Assembly (NCBI RefSeq): GCF_016545825.1
Contig: NC_052619.1
Coordinates: 71,868,115 to 71,932,114, forward strand
Origin: Eucalyptus grandis
Taxonomy: Eukaryota; Streptophyta; Magnoliopsida; Myrtales; Myrtaceae
Length of the DNA: 64,000 nt
Reading direction: 5' to 3'
The notes below the pieces were generated by a model that saw only the letters and a list, made by a program, of their open reading frames with translations, was not told where the DNA came from and did not search any database. This document shows, one piece after another, positions 48,543 to 60,300 of this stretch. Both the position numbers and the translations under genes were made by a program. Numbering within the stretch: position 1 is the first letter of the stretch; each line of letters begins with the position of its first letter.

Positions 48543-50137
48543 ACTGAATCGTGTAATTTTTTGAGTGGAAAGAGTCCGTTTGGTAGCATTTTTTATGATT
48601 CTTGTACAGTTAACTTCTTTAATTCCCCTCTTAAATTTACTATGTTGAAGTTGGTTATTGATCATGCAACTTTGAGGCAGTGTTGGTGAAAAGACTATAT
48701 GAAAACAACTTCTCAGATCACGGCAATTATGAGGTTTCATATCTCTTTTTCTTCTTTTTTTTAAACCTGGAGTAGTGGTTATGACTTCTCATCAGTACAG
48801 AATCACAAAAAGATAGTGGAATAAGGAGGATATTTACTTGATTAACATTGTATCTAAACCACTGGTATTGCCTGGCCTGGCCTGAGGTCCTGAGTATTAT
48901 CTATTATCTTGCGATTTTTGGGCCATCTCTCACTTAAATCGCATTAAAAGGAAAAGATGATCTCAATCCGTCTCCATTATGGAGACCGTTGGATCAGATA
49001 AAGCCACAAGAACAGACAACTTGTTTCGGTGATTGGCAAGTAATCTTCTTAACTGGTTAATAAGTTTTCATGCTAAGTTACTCGCAATTAAGGTGTTGAA
49101 AACATTACCTTTTGTTCTTGGATGTTACCAAACAAAGAGAAAATTGTACTTATTCCTGTTACTTTTCACATTACTTTTCACAGCAACCATTCTTAGAAAT
49201 GGCTGTGTATAATGGATTTAAAGTTACTTTTCCTTTGAAAATCTATTGATCACACTGAATATGTAATTTAAATTTCTGTATGCACAATCACTAACCTCGC
49301 ATAAGAGCTGTTAAATTCATAGATCTAAAGTTACTTCTCCATTTGGAAAGTTCCTAGTGACATGACAATATTACAAACTAGGAAACATTACATAATTTCT
49401 GTCATACAAAGTCGCTAAATGATGTGAATACTAGTTAAATTCACTATTTGAAAGTGTGTTAGATAGATTTGAAGTTACTTTTCCTGTCCTAATTCACTCC
49501 AAATCCACATCCATGCTAGCCAATGTATCCAATGGCGAACTATCTCCATTTAGCCTCAAAAGTATTTAGGAATCGATCAAAGAAGAATCAACCTGCCATA
49601 ATTTTTGGGAAAAGATTAGATAGACCCTGCATGAAACCAAGCCTCACTGCTGTTGATGATTCCTCATGCTTCAGGGGCATGCCTTAGCGTGAGTGATCAT
49701 ATGGCAACGTTTGGTCCATCCAATGTTATTTTCGAAGAGTGCGATGAGCAGCCACACAAAGTGGCTATCCTGTCTGAATTTAACTGCAGACTCATTCAGA
49801 AGATGGGTATAGCGACGCTGTTGTAAATTTCACCCATGCATAAGCTCGACTCATCGTCGTCACAAAGTAATGCATAAGCGGATACTTTTAATACATAGCC
49901 ACAAATTTTAAGTGTAATTCTAACAAAGAAAAAGAAAGGAAATCTAGTGGAAGAAAGACCTGTCTATTTCTTCTAACCCATGACATTAAGGACGACTTCT
50001 ATAGCAGTTCAACAGTTACTTTAAGTTGTACATGCATTACGCGTGCATATGTAAATATATACGCGTATCTATGTACCAACACACCAGACTATGATCAAAC
50101 CTATCAACCACTACCCTCAAAGTTAACTCCTCTATTC
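48543..50137. other. Convergent intergenic interval with diffuse repeats
   Basis: Region between the YIF1 and BBX stop codons, holding both 3' UTRs. At 49,205-49,480 an 'agatttaaagttacttttcc' motif recurs three times (near 49,213, 49,319 and 49,467), with 'gttaaattca' motifs in between, forming an irregular tandem repeat. No gene is supported. Confidence 0.5.
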
Positions 50138-51613
50138 TCATCCGAGATCAGGGACGGTGAAGTGCTCCTCATCATCGTCTGGGATTTCAATCCTCGGCTT
50201 CTTGTGTGAGACATTGAATTTGGAGGTCCTGGAGGAAGTGTAGTTGCTCGACTGTGGCATCGGCAGCTGGGAACTTCAGCCGCTTCTTGAGGGACGTGAT
50301 CACTGAAAAGCCCCATGTCTGCAAGCCACTCTAGCTCTCCAAACTCTAGCTGCTCTTTCTGCAAGAAATTTACAAATCAAAACGAGCTCTAGAAATAACA
50401 GAACAATGAGTTAAATTTTTGGGAGTGCGACGAATCACCAGAAACCCAAGTTCAGAGCATTATTAGCATATATAGTCCAAAGTGATCACACTTTATCTCA
50501 CCTTGTCAGAAGATTCAAAATCCGTTAACTGCAACAGGTCATCGACGCCCCATGGCGAAGTTGAGATGGAAAGCTGTTGGTGGGGTGTTTTAACTGGTTG
50601 AGAGCTCTGGTTCGGTGGCTTGGAGGGGTTTTGTCACCGTCCTTGGCACATCTAGATCTTAGAGCCACCTTAATGCCGGTGGCTAGGAACCTCTGGTGGT
50701 TCGCAGAGAGGCTCCCCGCGGAATGGATTGGTTCATCACAGTCCTGACAGAAGAGAGCTCGGTCTTCGACACAGAAGATGAACGCCGCCTTCTCCTGTAT
50801 GTCAAAGTTATCATGAGATCGAGAAACTAGAGTGGAAAACAATTTTGTGGCTTGTATCACCTTTGAATTACCACAGAATCCTGCAGAAGTCAGAAAGCCA
50901 AAAGGACAAAGTAGTTCAATTTTGTTAGGCCATTTTAAGTCTTTCTAATTGCGCAAAATTCACAGGGCCCCCAAAGAACTAAATTGTGGCCATAGTAGGG
51001 TGTTAAATCGGTAATCACAACATGGTCATCATCAGCTAACTATAAGGATTTGCCATTCATTATAATGCACATCAGGGTCATCATGCTCTTCAGACAAAAA
51101 GAGAAGGATTGAATCGTCAAAATTGAGCAATAAGCAGCTGCTAAATTTAGCCAGAGAGATTGATCTGTGAATATTTATCCGGACAGAGAAAATAATCATC
51201 GATAGCTATGATAAGCAACTTTCTTTATGAACTAAAAGCTTAAGATAATAGAATAACCAACTAGTTACTTCATACAGAATAAGCAACTTTCTCAATATTT
51301 ATTTCATCAGCTTCAAATTGCTTACAAACAAGATTAGTTCTAAACCAGATTTCCCATTAAGAACACAGAACAAAAAGAACAATTTTAAAGGTAAATCAAC
51401 ATCGACCAACGCATTAAATAAGGGAAGTACCCGGCAAATGTCACAGGGAGGGAGTTTGTTGGAGAGGCAGTTGAGGAGAAGCCTCTGGTGCTTGCTCGCG
51501 AGTTTGTTCGCTGCGTGAATCTCCACATCACATTTCTCACACAGCGCAGCTTCATCCGCGCAACATATCACTGTCGCCGGCGCTCTCTCGCACACATCAC
51601 ACTGTATCTTCAT
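50138..51613 (-). CDS. BBX24: Double B-box zinc-finger protein, BBX24/25 (STO) type
   Basis: Three coding exons on the minus strand: 51613-51431, 50794-50502, 50358-50138. Exon 1 gives B-box 1 ([40 protein letters not shown]) and the start of B-box 2 (PPCDICR). Exon 2 gives the rest of B-box 2 ([40 protein letters not shown]). Exon 3 gives [20 protein letters not shown] and a C-terminal [13 protein letters not shown] tail, a VP-type motif known in BBX24/25 for binding COP1. These proteins are transcription cofactors in light and salt responses. Exons 2 and 3 are each one base short of an intact frame: an AAAA run (50,629-50,632) and a CCC run (50,269-50,271, minus-strand bases) each seem to have lost one base. 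With the missing bases counted the length is 232 residues, normal for this clade (STO ~248). Orthology to BBX24 versus BBX25 is not resolved. Confidence 0.88.
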
Positions 51614-51644
51614 CTTCTTCTTCTTCTTCTTCTTCTTCTTCTTC
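51614..51644 (-). repeat. (GAA)n microsatellite abutting the BBX start codon
   Basis: A run of about ten GAA triplets, read on the minus strand, ends directly at the ATG of the BBX gene, so the 5' UTR terminates in a purine triplet repeat. It is in frame with the coding sequence but has no upstream ATG. Confidence 0.9.
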
Positions 51645-52630
51645 ACCTATCAACCTCAACAAGTGAAGTCTCTAAACCAAGCAGCAATGTTTAATTTTGA
51701 AAAATGCCCATCTCAGGCCACGCTGAGAGGACAAACAGACAAGTTCAAGAGTAATTTTCACAATTAAGAGAACAAGAGAAATAGAGTATCAAGAGGTGGA
51801 GGGAGAATGAAAGAAAAAGAGGAGGGCCGAGAGATATTGTTGCGTTCGTCTGTTTGTGCGCGTGGATGATTGATGAGGGCAAAGATACACGAGAGTGTTT
51901 GGTGGACAGTCAAGGGGCGAGAGAAGATAAGGAGATATGAGTTTTGGCCCGAATCAAAAGCATGAAATCCACAACATCCACCAAGTCTTTGGTGGGGTCA
52001 GACCCCATGTGGGTGAGCCGTCCTCAGAGAGAACATATCTTTTTTATGGTTCCTCGACATAGTACATCAATCTTGAATGGGGATTGACGTTGCTTTGATT
52101 GTCAAAAAATCAAAATCATACCTTTGACAATAACACGTGCCATGCGAGATAGGATCGTCAAGTCGTATCGTGTGGTATTAATCGCATAATTTCGAAGAGG
52201 TAAAAGTAGGATGTCGAGAAGTAGAATTTCTCCTTTTACCCTACGTTCTTTACGACAAAAGTGTTAATTATTTTCAAGAAATTCTGTGGACATGAGTACT
52301 TCCTGCCAAACTCACAAGAGGTCAATCGATATTGACAGGAGCGTATGGTGCTTAGAAGGAGAGTGGTTGCAACATTTTTAACCTCAAACTATATTCACAT
52401 AGAGAACTTCTGGAGTGAAAGCTAATTGAACTGTGGGTCACTGCATGCTCAACTTTGCTAAACCAAGGAATGAAACATCTCGTGGTTAAGGCAACCAAAG
52501 AAGAGTGAAGATTGAGCTTGACCCTGAAAACCCTAATTTTGAGCCTCCTCTGAGACGTTAGTCCTCGACGGACCTCCATTACGATTCCCGCTGCGGACTC
52601 ATTAAAACCCTTCATCGATCTCTTGAGCTT
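51645..52630 (-). promoter_or_regulatory. Upstream region of the BBX gene
   Basis: Sequence upstream of the BBX start, with a purine-rich leader (51,760-51,840 on the plus strand) and a cacgtg-like word (acacgtgcc near 52,133), a G-box core often seen in light-regulated promoters. Its role here is inference. No further gene is supported up to the N run. Confidence 0.3.
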
Positions 52631-52730
52631 NNNNNNNNNNNNNNNNNNNNNNNNNNNNNNNNNNNNNNNNNNNNNNNNNNNNNNNNNNNNNNNNNNNNNN
52701 NNNNNNNNNNNNNNNNNNNNNNNNNNNNNN
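52631..52730. other. Assembly gap (100 N)
   Basis: Exactly 100 unknown bases, the conventional filler for a scaffold gap of unknown size. Distances across it should not be trusted. Confidence 0.99.
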
Positions 52731-53640
52731 AATTGTACATCACATTGACTTGGACAAATTGAATTACATTAATTCATTTCCTAATGGGGATAACAACACA
52801 AATAGTTCCTGAAATTTGGCACAATAAATAATGTGATCCTTGAATTATATAAAAATATCAATCTTTGTCATTTCCTTATTTAAGTTCGGGAATGATATTG
52901 AATATTTTAAACATAATTAGATACTTTTGAATATGTATCGAAAGTTGAAGTCGTATCGAATAAATTAAAAATTCAAGGAAGACATTATATATTGGACTAA
53001 AGTTTATAAATGCATTAAGCAATTAAAAATTCGTAGACCGTATCACATATTGATCAAAGCTCATGGACCATTTGTGTTATTTTCCTTTCTTAATCACGAT
53101 GAGATGGACTTGTTGTTATTGTTTATATACCTTAAAACCAGTAAGAATGTCGACAATGAAATTACATTATGGAGATGGACAAGAAGCCCTGACTAATTGG
53201 ACCTGCCTTCACAGACAAAGTGGAGTCGGCCCATAATGTGATCAACAATGAAAAAGCAAGAAGAAGAATTGTGGGAATCTCCTGTTTACCTGGAAGGCAA
53301 AGGACGAAGGATTTGGTCTAGAAAAGGAACATTAGTACCGTTTTTATGGTTTTTGAGTGTCATAGAGTGTTTAGTCAATGAGTCTTGTCAATATCAGCAA
53401 AGACAGATTCATGAAGCATGTTTCTGGGGAATTTTCGACATAATTAGATGCATACACAGAGAATTAGAACTGACTAACAAGTAAGATCAAACTAATTTGT
53501 GATATAAATAGGGGCATTTGCACACCATAGTTGTTTATGGAGGGAAAAGAAAGGAGGGAATTAACATCTGAACTATCGAAAAGGAAACCTGATAAGAACT
53601 AAAAGAGACGAGAAACCAGGGTTGCTTCACTAATAAGCTC
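52731..53640. other. Gene-free sequence right of the gap
   Basis: AT-rich. A 78-codon plus-strand frame at 53,248-53,484 has no recognisable domain or splice context and is not called. Confidence 0.4.
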
Positions 53641-53756
53641 TTGAGACCGGAAGGATTAGGCATCGACAATCTTTTAGCTGCTAGCCATAATCATCTCACC
53701 GCATGTTTTGAAGGAAAAAAAGGAAGCCGAGTACACCATTCCATTCCAACACTCAC

Positions 53757-55357
53757 CTCCTCTTCGGCCTCTTCATCAGTGCCCTCTTTCTTGTCCTCGT
53801 TGTTGCCATCGCATCCGCCTTCGCCTTTGCCTTCAACCTTCCTCCTTATTGTCATTGTCCACAGAATGAACCCGCGGAGGGCCCACAAGATGACCATAAA
53901 ACCTCCTGCACATTGCCGTCCTAGTAGCCGTCATCGTCCTCCCGTTGTATTCACCCTCGCCATTGTGAGCCACCCTCGTCACCATCTTTATCGCCATCGT
54001 CTTCCTTGTTGTCATTGTATTCGTTGTTGTTGTAGTCATCACCGTCATCTTGCTGAGGTTTGAAATTATCATGTTCAAGGTGGATTAAACATCTTAAGAA
54101 GAAAAATGTCAAAATCCCCAAATATTATATTACTTTACATTAATCCTAGTTTGAACTCCCAAACGCAAGCAACTAGCAAGAATCAACATAATCTCTTAAT
54201 TCTATCCAAATTGATTGATAGAAATTATTGACGTGACTTTTTCCTGGTAATTAGTTGGTACTCGGATTTGGAGAAAGTAGGGCAAAGCAAAGGGATAGAG
54301 ATGTGCAGAGCCCTTCTTTTGATTAAAACCAGACAGTTCAATATCAATTTCTTCAATCATGGTTAATAGATGCAACAAGCTTGCAATTAACTATCCCTAG
54401 ATTTAATTTCAACTTTCAAAAAATTCACACGAGTTTTGAATAGAGAACAGTTAGTTGAGTTTTAGGTTGTTGTCGTCTCTTACCTCTTGTTTGCCTTCTT
54501 CATCATCCCTCTCCTCCTTGTCCTCGTCATCATTGCCATCGCCACAGCCATAGCCGTAGCCGACACCTTCACCTTCCTCGTTGAAATTGTTCTTCTCAAC
54601 GTTATCATCCACGGAACCAACCGGACTGAAGGCCCCTCAAGATCGATACTGTGAAAGCTCACGCACATTGTCGACATCGTCCTCATCATCCTCCGCCGTC
54701 ATCGTCCTCGTCCTCGTCATCCTTGCTATGGCTGTTGCCATCACCTTCATATTGACCTTCCTTGTCGACATCATCGTTTTCATCATTATTGTCCACAAAA
54801 CCAACTGGCGAAGGCCCGCTAGAAGAATGCAAAAGTCCATGCACATTGTTGTCCATGTCATCCTCACCGTCATCATCCTTGTCCTCGTCGTCCTTGTTAT
54901 GGTTGTTGTTGTCGCCTTCGCATTGACCTACCTCGTTAACATTGTCATTCTCATCATTACCGTCCACAGAACCATCTGGAGAAAGCCCACCTGATGAATG
55001 CACATTCTCATCATCTTCGCTATCATCATCCTCACCGTTATCATCCACATGCACATGGTCATCTCATCATCATCCTCCTTGCCATCATCATCATCTATAT
55101 GCACGTGGACATCATCGTCATCCTCCTTGCCATCATCATCATCTATATGCACGACGGTTGTCATCATCGTCATCCTCCTTGCCATTGTCCTCGCTATTGT
55201 CATCCTCCTTGCCGTCGACCTTGTCACTGTCCTCATGCTCGTCACCATCATCTTGCCAAGAGAGGAAATCGTCATCCTCCTTGCCACTGTGCTCGCTATT
55301 GTCATCCTCCTTGCCGTCGACCTTGTCACCGTCCTCATGCTCGTCACCATCATCTTG
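53757..55357 (-). pseudogene. Acidic-repeat exon pair, frame-broken, family unknown
   Basis: Minus-strand sequence of GAT/GAC/GAG/AAC/GGT codons giving Asp/Glu/Gly/Asn-rich peptide (for example DDNDENDDVDKEGQYEGDG and KDDEDEDDDG). Splice-like signals delimit two exons: acceptor cttag before 55,357, donor GAG|GTAAGAG after 54,484, acceptor cctcag before 54,052 and donor GAG|GTGAGTG after 53,757. Both acceptors are followed by CAAGATGA, showing exon duplication. The first exon holds about three units of 170-185 bp, each with a GPSPVGFVD-like segment, and two ~100 bp units at 55,170-55,370. No single frame stays open, as acidic peptides alternate between frames. Similar low-complexity acidic proteins are often given names such as 'spermine-binding-like' in plant annotation, but I do not assign a function. 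Confidence 0.4.
54053..54190. repeat. Duplicated flank of the acidic-repeat exons (left copy)
   Basis: The block 54,056-54,190 matches 55,366-55,525. Landmarks are gtggattaaacatcttaaga against gtggattaaacatgttaaag, and agcaagaatcaacataa in both. So the exon together with its upstream intron was duplicated as a unit. Confidence 0.75.
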
Positions 55358-55365
55358 CTAAGAGA

Positions 55366-55525
55366 GGAAGGTTCAAAAGTATCATATCTAATGTGGATTA
55401 AACTTTGTTAAAAAAAAAAAAAATGTGGATTAAACATGTTAAAGAAGATGATAGATTTCTCAAAAATCATATGACTATAATCTTAAGTTTGAACACCTAA
55501 ACACAAACACCAAGCAAGAATCAAC
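55366..55525. repeat. Duplicated flank of the acidic-repeat exons (right copy)
   Basis: Partner of 54,056-54,190. It contains an extra internal duplication of atgtggattaaac around a poly-A run (55,388-55,440). Confidence 0.75.
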
Positions 55526-55529
55526 ATAA

Positions 55530-57330
55530 AGGGTTTTCCTACACTTAATCCCCTGCTTTCTAAAATCTATTGAACATGTGTCTAAAAGAAGGATTCACAT
55601 ACTCACATATCTTCGTTCCCTCAAAATGAAGAAAACAAGGAAAATCTGATTTTGTATACAAATGAAGAAAAGAAGGAAATCTAATTCTGGAGACAAAGTG
55701 AATATTTGCAGGGATCAAATACTGGTACGATAGTTGTGGAAAATGGGTCACGTTGGTGTCATAGCTTGTTGTGTCGACTCTCAACAAGGATGGTGGCTGA
55801 GGATTGTGCTCGCTTGATTAATGGCCGGTAGGTTGTTTGTGACAATAGTGGTGCCACCGCCGTAAGACACATACAATGGTTGGCAAGTCCTCGTTTGCAA
55901 GCGATGAGGGTCAATAGCCCTCACCGATACGCAACGAGGGTCACAAGCCCTCACCGATGCAGCCCCACAATCTTACCTTCTTTTTCAAAAAAAAAAAAAT
56001 ATTTTCGCTTTGTAATTCTTTTAATTCTTATCCTCTTTTCTTTTACCTTCTTTTTTTCCCCTAATTTCTATCTTCTTTTCTATATATAAATTCTAGCCGA
56101 TTTGCACTGAGGAGAGCTTAGTGAGACACCACACTACTGTGAACACACCACACTTAAGCAAACTCAAAGGATAGATGAATATAACTTCATTGGAGAGAGC
56201 TCACTCTTTACAATTTTGGCCATGAATACAGTATAACCATCAATATCAATTGATTGTAGTAATTTGAGGATATGCGGTTGAGCAAGTTACTTATCACACT
56301 TGATTGAGAAGTTGTAATTCCCCTATTTATGCTCATGCGAAAGATGGCACTCAAGCAAGGAGATACATATTCCTAAACTATGCATTGGCGCCAGAGACAC
56401 AAGATATGGTGCAACTATGAGTTTTTATCTAGAGTTATGATCAGTGAAGACGTTACCTTTGATGAGTTTGCTCTATCTTATAATAGGAGAGAGTAACCAA
56501 TTGTAAAGAAAGATCTAAGTGGTGTACATATAAATAAGTGGAGTTACAAAAAGAGCACAAACATTAGCAGATTGTCGATGAAGTGATTGATTTTGTAGAT
56601 TTTCTTCATATACTAAAAAATAAAACATTTAAAATGCTTAATTGTGATATTTAGATTCTAAATAGGAATAGAAAAGGTAGAAAAGAAAGAATGGGACCAT
56701 CACTTTGTAATTGAATGATTAAGGGCAAGTTCTTTTAATGTAAATAGGGTGAATTTAGTTATATTGGGAGGTAAAAAGAGCACCAACCTTGTTTTAGGTT
56801 CTCTGTGAGTTTAGTTTGAAAAACAGCACGAGAGAATGAAACACTGAATAAGAATTGGGTGAAATCAAAAGTTGGAATCGAGAGATTATTTTTTATGTTA
56901 GAATCTCCTCGTTTGTGGTGGATCTATCACTGTTACACTTCCCGTGGATCTAGATCACTTTTGAGTTGACCTACGCAAATTGTGGTGTATTGAATCTATT
57001 TCTTATTTAATCTTCTGGTATCTTGTGATTTTGGTAAATTGCATGATCCTATTACACATATTGATTTTAGCAAGTGGAAAAAGAAGACATGAAGTTTCAT
57101 CCTCCAATTTTTAGGGTAAAAATAGGCTCCACGTCATTTGAGTAATTGTGATACCACAAAATGAACTAAGAGCACAAATAGGATGAAGGAGAGTATGAAT
57201 TCTCAGTCAGATGGTGAGTGATATAAGATTCCTAGCCTCACTTCTGAAGTTGACACACATATAGCAGATGAAAATTTCTAGTAATATGGGGATTTTTTTT
57301 ATGTGATTATCCCCGGTTGCACGTTTTGGA
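55530..57330. other. Gene-free sequence
   Basis: No gene is supported. 55,900-55,965 contains two ~30 bp direct repeats (gatgagggtcaatagccctc and the related acgagggtcacaagccctc, each followed by accgat), probably a transposon core. The rest is AT-rich and includes the region downstream of the resistance gene. Confidence 0.4.
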
Positions 57331-57339
57331 ATCATTTTC

Positions 57340-60300
57340 TCTCTCTCCACTAGAATAGAACCGAAATAGAAAGCGAATAAAGCATAAGAGACGCCTGATG
57401 ATCCATAAATAGAAAAAGGCACACTGTTCCGATAGAAGATCCCTTGTTGCTATTTCCGTTTCACAGTCGTAAAAAGTAGTATTGAATTCAGAGTCCGACA
57501 CTTGTGTTGGGGCATTTAGAGTCTTCTCTCTGTAAGACTCCCAAGTGGTGCTTGAATCATCTGGACCAGTGTCAAGTAACTCCCCACAATCCCTCATCCG
57601 AATCCGGCACTCCTTTGGTATTTTTTGAGCTTGATACATCAATAATCCTTTCCATTGATTTACACCTATGAACTTTTAGCTGCTCCAAACGCTCTAATTC
57701 GTCCATGCCCTCTACAACTTGGACTCTCACACTCTACAATACCTAACCGTGTCAAGTTCTTCAAGTTTGACAAACCGCCTATCCTTTTTAATGAAGTGCA
57801 CCCTTCAACAAAAATACTCCCAATGGTTTGAACGTAGAAGCAAATTGAATCTCCTCTAGCTCTGGGCACCTCAACACCTGGAATACTTGAAGCATCTTTA
57901 GAAAGCTTGAGACAATGGACACTCTCCTCCTACCATTAGTCAACTTGGTAGCTTGTAGCTCATTACTCCCTGGCTCCTCCGATGGATTAACAAACCTCTC
58001 TAAAGATTTGCAGTCCTCAATACATAATTCCTCCAATGATATTAAGGCACCGAGAAATTGAACTTCGACTAGCTCAGTGCAAGAAGACACCTCGGCTTCT
58101 CTCAGTTTTCCTAAACTTGATGGAAAGGATAATCTTTTCACGAGTTCACACCTTCTGATAGTCAACTTTTCCAATTGAGGAAGCCAGTCCAGTTGTATTT
58201 GTTTCACTTGAGTGCGATCAAGCTCTAGAACTGTCAAGTTTGATGGAAGTTGTTCGAGGGATTCAAAATCTAATCCATACATAGTAAGTTCCAATAGAGA
58301 AAGCGGACCTAACTCGTAGGCGGTGCACGGACATTTAAAAGGCACAAGTGCTGCTTCCTCAATTTGGATAACCTCCTATCCACTGCAAGTCACAAGTTTT
58401 TATATTTGATGTGGTGTCGATTCGAACCATCGGATAGGAGCAATTCAACTATATTAGTAAGGTTTGAGAGGTTAGGGACATGTCTGCAATGAACTAGATC
58501 TCAATCGTAGAGTGGTCAAACTTCTAGGGAGCTCGTAACTCTTGGAGCTTATGACAATGCTCTAAGTCCAAAGTGTTTGGAGGCAACAAAGCTGGCTCAT
58601 TGTATTGGGCACTTTCACAATCGGTGTGGATGATACATTGAGAGATGACAGGCTTGATAGTCTTCCAATGGAATCTTGTAATCTTTTTTGTAATAGGCGT
58701 GTGAGATACATCCAACTTCATCAATGACTCTAATTTCGAAACTGATTGGGGGAGTTCACTCAAGCTATCACAATTCCTAAGAGAGAGGTGCTGAAGATTC
58801 GGTAGCTCTCCAATTTGTTCTGGCAATTTTCCAAGACTCTGACATGACTCAATACTCAAATCAGTCAACCACTGTAGATTTCCAATAGAACGGTCAATTT
58901 CCATCAAAGATGAACATTTAGAAATACTCAACTTCTCTAAAACTAAGTATTGAGAAAAGGTTGGTGTCCTATAAATCAACGTATTATTCTCAAGAGTGAG
59001 AACCTTCAATTTCCTCCCATCCTACAAAAGCAATGAAGCATCAGCATGGACAATTGGATGTCTATACAAGAAATACATAGGAATTTAGGCTCCTAACTTG
59101 GATCATTTGTCCTTTGATCCTCTCACTAAATGAGAAAATTAGACTATAAATACATTGAATTTTGTCCTTCATTGAATAAGAAAATTAGATTGAGAGGAAA
59201 ACCGACATACCTTGATCGGCCCCGACATGATCATCCGTGAACCCATGGCCAACGAAGATTCCCCACAACCACATTTTCTAGATGCAAATTGGTTGCCTCA
59301 AAACGTGGATGACGTTCGAACTTTATCGGGGTAAAACACACTAATCCATTTCAATTCGAAAGACAGCCCGTAAAGTCGCCTTGGCAGGTTATGTTATGCA
59401 ACCACAGCAGCCAAGATGTGGGAAACGTTTAATTTCCTCCGCAGTGACGGTTAAGTTATTATCAATTTGACAATTTTGTCAAATCCAGTGCTTGAACGCT
59501 ACTCTTGATCTGCCAATGACATTGAGGAGCAGGAATTTGTCAATATCATATGTTTTTATTCCGTTGAAGAGGAAAAAAAATGGAACATAAGAGGAGCTCT
59601 CAATTTAGAAAGACAAATCCTTAATAATGAACACAGTAAGTAATTTTCTATTCGAATTAAATTTGGTCACCACATTACCTCTCTATTGATCTTAATTCGC
59701 AATGATATCGTCTCGAAGCCCACAACCTGAACGCTCTTGATTAGCAATTGCCCTTCCAAGATCTCTAAATTGATCATGCATCCAAAACTTATTTTCATCT
59801 AAAACCTTTATAGTGCATCGGTTAATAAGGACATCCATAGCATACTCTGGGCTGAACCCAGAATCTTTCCACGCAAAGACTGGATTAGTCTTATCTTTAT
59901 CAATGAAAAAGCATGCAATATCGAGAAATATCTGCCGCTGATCCATTTCTAAGGCATCATAGGTAATCCTTAGCTTTCCCAAGACATCGCTACTTGGTGT
60001 TTTTCTTAGCTTCTCTAGCATCTCTTGCCATATTTTTTCCTCTTTCTGAAGAAAAAGCAATGAACCTATTGCTTGAAGAGCTGAAGGGAGTCCACCCGTA
60101 GTAGAGATGATGTCTTTTGAAGTGTCATATAGTTTGTCTGGAGGAAAGTCAGCATCGAAGGCATGCCTGCTAAAAAGTTGAAGTGAGTCTTTGTCGCTTA
60201 ACACCTCCATTTCATAAGGCACAATTTCATACTTCAATCCTCTGATTTTTGAAACACTTTTGTCCCTAGTGGTAACAAGTATCCTAGTACCACTGTACAA

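Noticed and set aside
53641..55411. Plus-strand frames of 120-140 codons rich in Ile, Val, Leu, Ser and His
   Set aside because: They are the antisense of the GAT/GAC/GAG acidic repeats; splice-like signals are on the minus strand.
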